A stretch of DNA of 64,000 nt from contig QLIY01000392.1 of assembly GCA_003260075.1 (NCBI GenBank), forward strand, positions 1 to 64,000, written 5' to 3'. Below the pieces are notes generated by a model, which was not told the origin of the DNA, did no database searches, and worked only from the letters and a program-made list of their open reading frames with translations. Shown piece by piece: positions 23,001 through 34,561 of this stretch (position 1 is the first letter of the stretch; the number at the start of each line of letters is the position of its first letter). The translations under genes and the position numbers were made by a program. Origin of the DNA: Phallusia mammillata. Its lineage: Eukaryota; Chordata; Ascidiacea; Phlebobranchia; Ascidiidae.

Positions 23001-26000
23001 GACAAAAAAAATACGATTGTACGCAAACAATTGTATTTTTGTTAGTTGTTATGCAATAAAGGCTATTCTTTAGCAATGGAGACAGTCGATTCTCAATTCT
23101 ACTTTGATTCAAACTTATTTAGTGCCACAAACTGACGCCATCCTGAACACCCTTGNCCCAAAATTGTCCCACGGACCCCAAAAGGACCGCGGACCCCAGT
23201 TTGAGAACCACTGATCTAGTAAGCTTTCAAACTGTTGTTTTTATCCACCAAACTTCAAAATATAAAATGAAACAGTGGCTCTAGGTTATTTGGATCATTA
23301 GATGAGCTAATTTCGTGATGCAGATTCATCATTTTTCTTGACATGAGAAAATTTTGACGTTACAGTTTAAGAAATTCAAATATTTTCTTCGAAACGTCAT
23401 GATCTCTTCTCATTAGTGCTTATTTTTAGCTCACGATCAAATACAGTTGTGGGTATATTTGAAAGTTTTATTGAAATACGCTTATACTATAAATAACTTT
23501 GTTGCCAAAGATAAATGTCCAGCCCAACTGGCCCATGACCCACTGCTGAAAAGAAATAACTTATTAAAAACAATAAAAAAAACTTGATTAATACGCACCA
23601 AAACATTTTGTTCGGAGTCGTCCAATAACAAGGAAACACTCAAATCTTGTAGAGCTTTGTTTGGGGCAGCTGTCCGTAGTAAAGCACCTCGGTAGTAATA
23701 AGCTGAAGCGTTACGTGGATCGAGGTGAATGGAAGCAGACAAATCCATCAATGCGCTTTCATGTTGCTTCAGTTCAGCATAAGCTCGTCCTCTGTATGTT
23801 CTGGTAAAATAAAAGCATGTTTAAAAATTCAGTGCGAACTTACACAAAAGCTAAATTGTAAGTGTTATGGGGGGGGGGCGCATAAGCTCGTCCTCTGTAT
23901 GTTCTGGTAAAATAAAAGCATGCTTAAAAATTCAGTGCGAACTTACACAAAAGCTAAATTGTAAGTGTTATATCTTGTGCCTAATGCCAAAGTACCTAAT
24001 TTAAAAACGTCAAACTTTAACCTGACAAAAAATAATGTTGTTTTTATCGCGGGGGGGGGGCTTGTGCCAAAGTACCTAATTCAAAAACGTCAAACTTTAA
24101 CCTGACAAAAAATAATGTTGTTTTTATCGCCTGGAAAAAAATGTCTCCAAACACACAAAGGCCGATAAAAAAACATTCCAAAGTCATCTTATTGGCTTGT
24201 AGGTCAAAGTATTTGTGATGTTATAGAAAGAAGCACTGTATAAGTTTTAACAACACGTAGCTTACCTCGCCTCGGCGTTCCGTGGTTCCTTGTGTATAAG
24301 TTGAGTGAAATCGGCGACAGCAACATGCCAGGATTTTTTCTTAAAGTGGAACACGGCTCGTTTGAGCAAAGCGTCGGTTCGTGCTGGATTGAGTTTTACA
24401 ACCGATGCGTAATCTTCCATGGCAAGAAGCATGTCACCTAAAATATATTCTAGCATTATTGTTTCGAAGGGAATTCTTCTGCATCATGGAAATTTCATAA
24501 AAAAATTGTCCAGCACGAAAATGGGTTCGAAAGTAAAGGCGAAGTAAATATTAGGTAATAAAATTTTGTTTTTAACTCTGTTTTAACTGTTTTTAAAAAG
24601 TGTTATAAATTCTCAGTGCTGTAGTATTTCTATTGAAAAAGAATGCATATTGCAAGTGCTATAAACTGTTATATCTAAAGCATTAATTCGAAATTCGTCG
24701 TTTGTAGTACAAAAGCGACTTAAAAAGTAAAGGGCAAGTAAAAGTGGTGACATGCCTGTTTTCTCGAAAATCGATGCACGTTGAAAGTAAGGTTCTTCGT
24801 TAGTTGGATCCAGTTTAATAGTTTGACTGTAATTCACCACTGCCATCGTATAATCTCCCAAAGACGCAAACACATCACCACGAGACCTACAAGCAATCAG
24901 TAAAAATTTAAGTGTAAACTGGCTTTTAAAAAATCTTCTGTGATTTATAAATTGATTCGGCGCTCCAACTTTGAGCAGTGTGAAGCAATTATTAGACCTT
25001 AATAATGCACCTGTAAGCATCCACGTCTTTCTTGTTGACCTTAAGGAGCGCGTTAAGGTCATCCAGTGCGTCATGCTCCTGGTTCTTGAGCTTGTGTATC
25101 AGATGACGCTGCCAGTACGCCTGTGTCAAGCGGGGTTCAATCGCAATCGCACTGTTTACATCATCCAAAGATTGCCTACAATTTTGTGTAATATGTAACA
25201 AAACATCTTGGGGACATTATCTTGTGACATCATACTTAATGTTGCCAAGTTTTCGAAACAACGTGCCGCGTCTGGCGAGATGACACGCCTTCCGCGATGT
25301 GTCAGTTGGGGAAAGTTTGTTGATGTCTTCGGTCAAAGATTCTACTTCTTTTTGCATCTCGTCTTCTATTTCATCTTCGTTGTCTGCGAAAGTATCAGCA
25401 AAAATATACACAGATTATGCATCTTAAATAGTTACTATTCCTATTTCGAAAAGTTAATGCCCAGAAAATGTTATAGATTGAAAGATCATGTTGTAACTTT
25501 CCTGGTTACCAACACAGTTTGTTAAATATTCTTGATTTTTACTCCGGAATATTTTGTTTGAAAAAAGTTTATTATTGACAAAAAGTTTCTTTATACCCAA
25601 ATCTGTTTCGGAATTTTACCAGTTAAAAATGTCAAAATAATTGTTCTACAATTTTTGGAAGTAGGCCTGAGTTAGTTTAGCCGAATATATTTACTGACTT
25701 GTTTAATTGTGGAAAAAAATACTGGTGTTACACAAGTATATACACGGATTGAAATACCAGGATGTAAAACTACAGCAGGTGGAATAACATCGGGCACAGT
25801 GAAGCTCGTCCTTTCAATCTTCTGCTGTGATCCGTCCTTCTTTTCCTTAGTAGTTTCAACTCCATCTACCAAATCGTCTCCAGCATACGAACTTTCTTCG
25901 TCCGATGAGGGCGGATAAATCTACAAAGCAAGTACATTATTTGGGGAATTTTTGTCACATCCGAAACTTTTTTGGGGAATTGACTGACCTCATCAAACCA

Positions 26001-28378
26001 TCCATCCCAAATACCGCGAACCCACTCACGAATGTCGTCAATTTTACTCGGGTAAGCTTGATGACGGTTGACAAACCACTTGAAATCCATTAACCTTGGT
26101 TGACTGAAAAATAACTAAATGTAACTTATTTGCGCGGAGTAATTCAGTTTATATAACTCCACTGCTATAAGTGAATTGGAAAGGTGCGTATTTTTAGTGC
26201 ATTTGAAAGTACGGTTCGAATAGAAATATTGAAACGCCTTGCGTTGTTCTTCACTGCTGTTTCTGTACGTTTTTACGAGGGGGGGGGGGGGGGGGGGGGT
26301 GCATTTAAAAGTACTGTTCGAATGGAAATATTGTAACCTCTTGCGTTGTTCTTCACTGCTGTTTCTGTACGTTTTTACGAAAAGTACTGAAATCAGGACA
26401 AAATGATATACCTTGTCGATCTACTGATGCGCTTTGGGAGATCTTGAAATTTGTTCCTCGCAATACTAACTTTCGGCGACGAAAAAAAGGAATGAATGGA
26501 TGACGAACGTTGTAATGGTGTAGGTTCGTAACTTAACAGTAACTTTCTTGCAGTTTGAACAAACTTCTTGCTTCGCTTGGGTTTCTGTGAACAGAAACAC
26601 AAATATAAACACACATCAAAATTATGTGGACAAGTTTGGCATATTCCTTACATATTTTAAACAAATATTTCATTACACAGGAAACACAATTTACAGCTAT
26701 AAAATTAAATAGAAACACAGTTGCTGCACCAGTTTTTTCTTGCTGTACATCACATAAGATCTTCTACCCTCATAAGTTTTGGTGGCCAATGTGGAAGACT
26801 GACTATCTTTCACATTAACGTCTTCTGTAGATGGTCGGATGTTAGTCTGACTGTCAGGTTTCTCCTTGTCTTGTTCGATTTTCTGCCAATTTTTAAATAA
26901 TATGCTTGATTTCATTATTTGGATTTATGCTTACAATAAAAGGTCTCGTCACTAGATGTCACTAATTGCAACATATTTTGTAATGCTTTGGCCCAATATT
27001 TAACATCATTTTTATGTATTTTTTTACCTTTTTATCATTTGTAGCATCAATATCTTCTAGTATGACAACAGGTTTTTCAGCATTTTGTTTCAGTAGTAAA
27101 TCTTTTTGTTTATTGATTTCTTCCATAGCAGTAACATAGTCTGTTTTCACCTAAAATTTTAAACTTGCTGTGTTATATTGCACCTTACCAAAAGATAACA
27201 AAAGTATGTACCAGTCCTTGCTCTGTGTTGTATGCTGAAAAGTGAATGTTGGGTGTTGATTTTGATCTTACATACTTTGGCTTTTCATGAGTAATTTCAT
27301 TCAATGTCTAAACAAAAGTAGGTAATGTTAAGTAATGATAAAAATTTCCCAAAACCCAAAACATGATACCTCTACTGAGTTATGTCTCCTATTTAAAGTT
27401 CTCTCATTAAACTCAGTTTTATTTTCATCTTCCACGACAATGTCTGATAAATCATCATCACCTTGCCAGCTCTAAGAAGAAGAAATTATGGCCAAATATT
27501 TCCTGTTGAATGTTCATTATTAAATTACAAAATTACTTTAATTTACAAAAGCCTTAAACAAACTATTTACAACTATCAGCATATGTCACCCAAAAAAGGA
27601 TTGCATGGTAACAAGTCGTTTTTACAATTTTTTGATACAAATATGCATAATGTTACTATGGAAACATAAAATAAAGTCTTAGTTGACATCAACCTGTTTT
27701 AGAGTTTAGAGTTTCATTTCACTTCTGCTCAAACACATTTAATCTTTTTTCACATTGCTACTTCATGCCAGAAGTCATCATTTTTTGTGCCATATTTTCT
27801 TTGCTACAGGGGGGGGGGTATCAGCCTGTTTTAGAGTTTAGAGCAGGGGTTCTTAACCTGGGGTGCACGCACCCCCAAGGGGTGGGGGGGGGGTTTCATT
27901 TCACTTCTGCTCAAACACATTTAATCTTTTTCACATTGCTGCTTCATGCCAGAAGTCATCATTTTTTGTGCCATATTTTCTTTGCTACAATGGATTTTCT
28001 TTCTTTGTTTTAGCTAAGTTAACATAATGCAACAATATTAGAATCCAAACAACCCCAAATACCTCTTCCACAGGTTCATTTGGTGAGGACATCAATGTGC
28101 CATGATACCTTGGAAATACCAGAGCTTTCACTGCTGATGTCGAGAGCCCCATTTTGGGAGGAGCAACTGTCCACATCAACCTCCACACTCCCCAATCTTT
28201 TGTATCCATTCTTTGAGGAAAGATTGTTGTCAGATTTTTAAATTAAATATAGGAAGCTAATTGTTGTTTATTGTTATTTATAGTTACAACCGATACCCAA
28301 GCTATTATTTTAACCAGTGTTTCATACCGGAATGGAACGGAATGTTATACCGGAACGAAATAAATAATTTTTGGCTCA

Positions 28379-28427
<49 letters not shown>

Positions 28428-31400
28428 CTTTGTAATTTTGTCACAAAGCAAAATCAGCCACCCTCACATCAGTTTAGTATATCATACACAACTCACTTTA
28501 ATCCTTGAATTGTGTAATCTTTTTTTGAAAACTCTGCTTCAACCAATCTTCTCCAGCCATCAATATCTAATGGATCAAGTTTGCTGGAGTCAAGCACTGT
28601 CTGTGATTTGGAATCATTAGCCGGTGCTTGTTGCTTGGTGGGGACAAAATTGCTGGTATAAAAGTAAAAAATAGTTCTGTTTTCTGAAAACCTAAAGAAG
28701 TAGTAATTAAACACACTTATAACATTTTTGACCTCATAATTATCAGGGGGGGGGGTTGTCTGTGATTTGAAATCATTGGCCGGTGCTTGTTGCTTGGTGG
28801 GGACAAAACTGCTGGCAGAAAAGTAAAAAAATAGTTCTGTTTTCTAAAAACCTAAATAAGTAGTAATTAAACACACTTATAACATTTTTGACCTCATAAT
28901 TATCATTTTACGTTTTAACACACACTTTAAACCATTTTATAATGAATAACAGATCAAGCAATCTAAATCCATCAATAGAATACTAAAATAGCTTATAGGA
29001 AAACAATCAGTTATGTGTCTTAATGGATTAAACCCAAAGTGGTTTGGTATTAAAACAAAACCAATATGCTTTAATGCACCAATTATAAAAAATGTGAGAC
29101 TCTTGGGACATGTGCAAAGCATATCAGTATTCAAGGGGGGGGGGGATTTTAACATGCACTTTAAACCCTTTTATAATGAATAACAGATCAAGCAATCTAA
29201 ATCCATCAATAGAATACAAAAATAGCTTATAGGAAAACAATCAGTAATGTGTCTTAATGGATTAAACCAAAAGTGGTTTAGTATTAAAACAAAATCAATA
29301 TGCTTTAACGCACCAATTTCAAAAATGTGAGACTCTTGGGACATGTGCAAAGCATATCAGTATTCAAGCAGTAGGTCCAAAAATATTCAGAAATCAATCA
29401 AATATATCTACTCACCTATTTGGCTGCTGAAGATGATGTGTCTGTATGTTGTTCAATACTTCACCATTACCAGCAAATGAGTGTTGGCCAGCATGACCCA
29501 CTTTTGTGAGTGCAAGTTCATGTGGTTTTACTTCCAATTCCCCAATGGAGGGCAGCAGGCAGAGGCGATGGATCTTACCTTTGCTTGTGAATTTGGGCAT
29601 TTTGGGTTTTCTGTCTTGTAAATCATCACTATCTATATGTAACAATAGAACAAAATTGTTTGCTTAAAAGATTTCATATTTTTATAGCAAACTACCTTTG
29701 GGTCCAAGTCGTGCTGTTTTTTCCAACAAGGCAGGAAAACCCCCATGTACATTTAGTACATCATCATTTTTTACATCCAGTGAAAGATTTACATCATGAA
29801 TGGCTTGCTCATAATCAAAAGTCACATCTATAAATTTTAAGTCAGTCATTATATGTCAGAATCTGACTTATATCTAAAAAAGCATACCCTCATCCAGTAA
29901 CATTGCAACGGGAGAAGAGGTTTCACTAAGTGAGCCAGTTCCAGGTAATGCATGAGAAGATTTTCTCAACAATATTGATGATACATCAGGGATACCTAAA
30001 ACAAAATTTACCCCCATAAAAATGTATATGTTTGAACAAGAAAGAAGTACAGCAGTAAGTTATACATGAAGGTAATCAAATTTCAAGACTTAGAAATGGT
30101 ATTTAAAATAATTTCAACTGAAAAAAATGCCACAACCATAAATTCATGAATTTTATAATCTAACATAAACACATAAACTTTTAACAGTTTTTTTGTTAGT
30201 ACTCTTTGGAAAATACCTACAATCGTACCATGTAATCAAATAAATGTGCATGTTAAATCACAAAAAAGTTATAACCCACTTAAATGTTGGTATCTGACCT
30301 GCTGGTGCTGATATCTGACTTGCTAATGTTGAAACCGTGTCACTAACATCTACTTCAATCACAATTTCTTCATCCTTTCTTGAAATCTCAGCTTTGGGTT
30401 CGAATACTTTATTGGAATCAATAGTTTGGTCAGTTGGTGGAGGACTTTCTTCTGTAGCAGGGCCTGGTTTCTACCAAAAATATTTCAACTCCATATACAA
30501 ACTGTCTGCAGCTTACATATTCAAACTATCTTCAATAAAACAAACATTTTTAACTATTACAGTTTCACCGAATTGCGATTACTTCATGCATCCATTCTTC
30601 AGCATGATTCATGACCTGCTGCAAAAGCTGATCAATTTTAAGGTCAGACAAAGATTTTTGAGTTCCACTGGCCTGGCGTGAGGATCTCAATGACTGTATC
30701 ATGTCATCAATTGACCTGCACAACAATCACAGTTGTGTTTATTGATTTTTTTAAAATACCAAAAACCTAATACAAAATAAATAGACAAACCTTTTTTGTG
30801 TAGGTTCAACTTCTTCAGGGGAAGGCACCACCAATATAGGAGAACTTTCACTGATGTGCACCTTTTGCCCTGCATAAAATGTTTGCAACTGTGTTCCATG
30901 GATGATAACAATAGCCATTTTACTTTTTTAGCACCTTTGTTTAACCAATACATTCATTCAAGAATTATTTTCAAACATAATAGAGTATGGTTTCTTTGAA
31001 TCCGTTAATATTTCGTACATTTTTAAATAGTGTTTTACCTCATTGTTGTTGCCAAGTTGTAAATGAACCCAACTATTTTATTATTCAGCCACACACACAC
31101 ACACCTTTCACTGATTTTTCTGATGACTTCAAAGATTCTCTTCTCATGCTGCTTGAACTGTTTGGTGGAGCTGTAATTTTGCGCTTCTTTTTTACATTTA
31201 CTTGAGACCGTGGCATTGCTGGAGGCCTAGCCCGTATTGCAAATGGGGCATGAATTGTGGTTCCTTCTGTGCCCACAATAGCAGGCATCTTGGGTTTTCC
31301 TTCATGTTCTGATTTTTTGTCAGTCTTAACTGGTTGGGAGTGAAATTCTTTCTTTGAAACATCAGTTTCATCCTTGTCTGTCAACTCCTGCAAACTCTGT

Positions 31401-31621
31401 ATTGATCCACCCACCATCATAACATTCATGTCCTCCACTTCCATTGAGCTCCGAGCTGGATAGACACCAACCGTAGATCTTTTGGGCCTTAGCATTGCTG
31501 TCTTGGATACTTCATCTTTGGAAAATGGAAGGGTATTACTTATTGAAAGCACGTTTGGGGCAACCAAGCCTTTATCCAAAGGATTATATTGTTTCCATTG
31601 TTGTACTGTTGGCTTTGGCAT
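17010..31621 (-). CDS. TTC6: Tetratricopeptide repeat protein 6-like (TTC6)
   Basis: Large TPR scaffold protein resembling vertebrate TTC6; its function is not established. 34 exons (- strand, 5' to 3'): 31105-31621, 30791-30869, 30583-30715, 30299-30470, 29888-29995, 29696-29827, 29416-29632, 28497-28652, 28063-28210, 27370-27471, 27212-27307, 27028-27150, 26754-26882, 26412-26584, 25989-26103, 25758-25920, 25236-25383, 25011-25175, 24756-24886, 24266-24437, 23599-23800, 22433-22567, 22195-22265, 21934-22126, 21607-21768, 21211-21393, 20842-21012, 20264-20476, 19319-19527, 18800-19001, 18226-18468, 17774-17956, 17441-17567, 17010-17164. Phases chain without error to 1,875 residues. Residues 1 to about 860 are Ser/Lys/Glu-rich with a short conserved-looking MDFKWFVNRHQAYPSKIDD block. 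From about 870 to the end are tandem 34-residue TPRs (e.g. NPNYAEAYYQRGLCRLKLD), roughly two dozen. Two introns use GC donors (after exons 19 and 24). Several exon edges are repeated at G-runs. Symbol by architecture and recall; another TPR paralogue cannot be excluded. Confidence 0.72.
17329..17338. other. G10 run beside TTC6 exon 33
   Basis: Left copy 17211-17328, right copy 17339-17456. The left copy repeats the last bases of exon 33, so it looks like a partial extra exon but is not one. Confidence 0.7.
19593..19622. repeat. Hexanucleotide repeat (GGTGCC)n
   Basis: About five tandem copies in a TTC6 intron. Confidence 0.85.
19730..19961. mobile_element. Intact hAT-type MITE (TAGGGATGGG family)
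   Basis: 232 bp; ends TAGGGATGGGCCGAGCC and GGCACATCCCTA; perfect duplication TTTATCAC at 19722-19729 and 19962-19969. The interior is rich in GAGCATC/GATGCTCGG inverted motifs. This copy serves as reference for the disrupted one at 2977-4630. Confidence 0.88.
22673..23213. mobile_element. hAT-type non-autonomous element in a TTC6 intron
   Basis: Perfect 15-base inverted ends CAGTGGTTCTCAAAC / GTTTGAGAACCACTG; flanks CTCTAGTA (22665-22672) and ATCTAGTA (23214-23221), 7/8. The interior is duplicated around a G-run and contains the window's only N (23156). Confidence 0.85.
22878..22888. other. G11 run inside a hAT element
   Basis: Left copy about 22691-22877, right copy about 22922-23109, with 33 unique bases after the run. 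Confidence 0.65.
23869..23878. other. G10 run beside TTC6 exon 21
   Basis: Left copy 23778-23868 holds the 5' end of exon 21. Right copy 23879-23970 repeats it and would mimic a duplicate partial exon. Confidence 0.7.
24051..24060. other. G10 run between ~75-bp copies
   Basis: Left copy about 23973-24050, right copy 24061-24131, in a TTC6 intron. Confidence 0.7.
26279..26299. other. G21 run between ~82-bp copies
   Basis: Left copy about 26196-26278, right copy 26300-26381, in a TTC6 intron. Confidence 0.7.
27809..27818. other. G10 run between copies differing by a hAT insertion
   Basis: Left copy 27691-27808 (empty site). The right copy begins at 27822 and carries a hAT left end at 27844. 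Confidence 0.7.
27844..27883. mobile_element. hAT left-end fragment, right side lost at a G-run
   Basis: CAGGGGTTCTTAACCTGGGG starts after GTTTAGAG. The empty site, GTTTAGAG then TTTCATTTC, is at 27704-27720 in the other copy. Sequence resumes as TTTCATTTC right after the run. Confidence 0.6.
27884..27893. other. G10 run replacing a hAT right end
   Basis: Lies between the hAT left end and the post-insertion flank. Confidence 0.65.
28309..28378. mobile_element. Possible hAT left end (CAGTGTTTC type)
   Basis: CAGTGTTTCATACCGGAATG begins abruptly and runs into a 45-base G-run; no right end is visible. Weak. Confidence 0.3.
28379..28423. other. G45 run
   Basis: In a TTC6 intron; the flanks are not duplicates of each other. 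Fits an estimated-size gap. Confidence 0.65.
28746..28755. other. G10 run beside TTC6 exon 8
   Basis: Left copy about 28598-28745, right copy 28756-28904. The right copy repeats about 53 bases of the exon 8 5' end with substitutions. Confidence 0.7.
29135..29145. other. G11 run between ~220-bp copies
   Basis: Left copy about 28915-29134, right copy 29149-29367. The native base after TTCAA in the right copy is G, so 10 plus one. Confidence 0.7.
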
Positions 31622-32607
31622 TTTTACTGTTTCGATGATTCACCATAAACTAGTTAGTATAATACTCTGTTGATCAAATGTTTTGTTTAAAAAATGTATT
31701 CTTGCAAACCATAGGCCATCTGGGGTTTCTGTTTCTGAGAATGAAATAGAATCCCAGCAGAGAACCAAACATCAACTAGCAAATACCAACATATGCTTCC
31801 ACTACGCATTATGGACTTTAAAACCCAATAGCATATAAATGCACTATTCGAGAAACTCTAGTCCCAACCCTAAAGCTTGTCATCTGTGCTTTATTTAGAG
31901 ACCTGAGGTTCAAAAATTGGTCTTCTGTACAATTCAGTTCTTCATTTGCACGCATTAAGCAAAGTAAATTGCAACAATCCAGTCTGCAGAACGTGGCAGT
32001 TCCCGACGAGATCTCACATGTGCTGGACCAACATGTTCCACGTGCACGACCCATAAGTTCGCGTGCAAAACCAGTTTCAGCAGGCGCAAAACAAGTAAAA
32101 GAGGTCAAGGCAGTACAATTAAATGCCTTTCGTGTGAAATTCCCGCGTGCAACCCCCCAAAATTGGAGTGCAACAATTTTTTTTCAAAAAATAATCGCGT
32201 GTGCAGCTGCAACACTCTGCAGACTGTACATATACTAAAACTTATAATTGTGTGACGGGGTCAGTGAAAGGCCAAACACTGGCCATCGAGTCAGTGACCT
32301 GTTATTGTCGATTTAAGAACAGAAGTACAACTTCATAAACACTCATTTATATTTTATAGCTTAGAGCAGTGTTACTCAAACAAAAGATATGTGTATGTTT
32401 ATACATTTTACACAATTACGTTGGTGTGCCTGTTGCAGCCCATATTTCTAGGATTAGATAATGTATTGATTTAGGCATTTATCACACATTTTATCATCTT
32501 ATCCAAGTTTAGCCCTTTTTGTTGTTTATGGACATTACACTTAAAAACTGTTTTTTTTAAAGGAGCAATTTTAGGCGATACATATATTATTTACTGGCTA
32601 TCCTCGT

Positions 32608-32617
32608 GGGGGGGGGG
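32608..32617. other. G10 run between ~50-bp copies
   Basis: Left copy about 32560-32607, right copy about 32630-32679. Confidence 0.65.
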
Positions 32618-32685
32618 TTGTTTTTTTTTTTAAGGAGCAATTTTAGGCGATACATATATTATTTACTGGCTATCCTCGTGTTACA

Positions 32686-32705
32686 GTTGAGTTGAGTTGA
32701 GTTGA
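32686..32705. repeat. (GTTGA)4 microsatellite
   Basis: Four exact tandem copies directly before an interspersed repeat that begins TTTATTTCGCCGGGC. Confidence 0.85.
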
Positions 32706-32726
32706 GTTTATTTCGCCGGGCAAAAT

Positions 32727-32860
32727 CGTAGCAGCACAATTGCGTTAAAATATTCACCAGGCCGGAAATAGCTGCGCAACGTTCAGACGTTAAAAAGCGC
32801 GACAAAGGTGAGGGTACACCATGGTGGAGGGATGGAAGACGCGCTGCAGCTACACCATTA
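32727..32860. repeat. Interspersed repeat, copy 2
   Basis: Partner of 6281-6425. Shares ATAGCTGCGCAACGTT, CAGACGTTA and ACGCGCTGCAGCTACACC-like blocks in the same order. The adjacent GTTGA repeat suggests a retroposon tail, but no pol III boxes were confirmed. Confidence 0.5.
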
Positions 32861-34261
32861 TTAGTTAATTCAACAATACAGAAAAAAGAATCAGGTGACT
32901 TGACTGAAACTGAACACTTCAACTACTCTAGATTTGACTTGAGACTTTAATTCCATAAAACTTCACTTGATAAGAGACTCTACCGCGAGACTATAGTTAT
33001 TCAAGGACCAACACTAACAACACATAGGCGCAAAAAAATCCTCAAGAATAGAAAGGGAATTCCCAGTTTTTAAGTCGTTGCCATGGTCACAAGCTATAGA
33101 CAACATATATTTTTAAGCACATAAACATATCAAATATTTTTGTTGATTTATTGTGTGTATTTTAGTATTGGAAGTTCTTTTTAGTAAATTAAAAACTGAT
33201 ATTGAGAAATTGGGGGAAAGTGTTGATTCAACCCACGTAAAAGAATGTTTTTTGGATTTGTCAATATCGTTTATATAACAACAAAGAGTATAATTCAGCA
33301 AAGAAATAGAACGGTTACCCGGTACGTACGTATTTTATTAGAGAAATAATAAAAAAGGTGACGTTTATGTATGTTATAACTTATAAAAATGAAGTATAGT
33401 GATGCATGCAACCCGCCTTAAAGTGTTTGGGGCGAAACCGAAAATTTAATAAATTTGGCGGTTCCTAGCCGAACTTGTCAATTACTTTCTGGTGGATGTA
33501 GCCTATGTAACTCAGCCATTGTGTTGTTGATGTAGATTTTAGATGAACTCTTTGTTGCACTTCAAAAAACCTTTGCAATACGTATAAGCAGAACGAATTG
33601 ACACCTATAGTTTTGCAGGCAACGTGCCAACGTGACTCGTGTCTTTTAGACACAAAGTTTTTTCATGATTTTCGCAACCATAGATATAATAGCCTATACC
33701 TTTTTGTATAAATTAGGCCAACTACTGAAACCAACCCCGACAACATTCGGAATAATATTAGGTAAATCCGACCAAACTGGCCCTTATAAGCTAAATCTAA
33801 AAAAATACAGAAATGTTGCGTGCGAAATTAATCTTCTTTTGTCGCTCCTTGTTTTGAACCAAATTTTAATCCAGCACATGAATCGGTGAGAACTCAGAGG
33901 TGCATGATACTTCCAACATAACATGCAATGTCGTTTGATCGCCAAATTTCAATGAGCACCATGTTGTTTGCTCTGGAAATCAGAGTGTTACAACATTGAA
34001 CTACGGTACATATTTGCCGTCACTCGACAAAAATTTGTTAGGTCCGTCGAGTGTTGAACTCCGGACCATATGTAATGTTTATGTCACGACATCAAGACGA
34101 TGGGAGTATAAAGCACCCTGTATCATATTTTATGACTTTTTTCAAAACAGCGCGTAGGATACCACAGAATACGAGGGATAATAGCTATAGGGCGTGTCAA
34201 AAACTACGAAAATTCTGCCGTCGTGCATGGAACAGCGTGGGAGCTTGATTAGTTGTGTTGG

Positions 34262-34561
34262 TACTGGTAGGGCAACTGACGGAGTGCCTCCTAGGAGATC
34301 CAAAAGTGCTTAATTTTCGATAAGTGGCGTAAAGAGCTGAATTATTTATTTAGCGGCTAAAGAGGGTTGGTTTAGGATGCAAATGTTTAAAAATTTTACA
34401 TTAGTAACTAATTTTTTGGGTTAGTTTTATTGAATTTTAAATTCTAATACCTTACCCCGACCCTAATAGCCTTAACCGTTAGCATTTTTTGAGATATACC
34501 GTTTTAAAAATTAAGCACTTTTGGATCTCCTAGGAGGCACTCCGTCAGTAGCTTTACCAGT
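34262..34561. mobile_element. 300-bp MITE with ~60-bp inverted ends
   Basis: Ends ACTGGTAGGGCAACTGACGG and CCGTCAGTAGCTTTACCAGT are inverted and continue inward through the perfect block CTCCTAGGAGATCC. TGTGTTGG flanks it at 34254-34261 and 34562-34569. An 8-bp duplication fits hAT-type insertion. No coding capacity. Confidence 0.85.

Noticed and set aside
30569..30582. Later donor (CG|GTGAAAC) for TTC6 exon 3
   Set aside because: It breaks frame with the next exon; the GAA|GTAATC donor 14 bases earlier keeps phase.
32367..32600. Possible hAT start at CAGTGTTACTCAAAC
   Set aside because: No matching right terminus or target duplication found.
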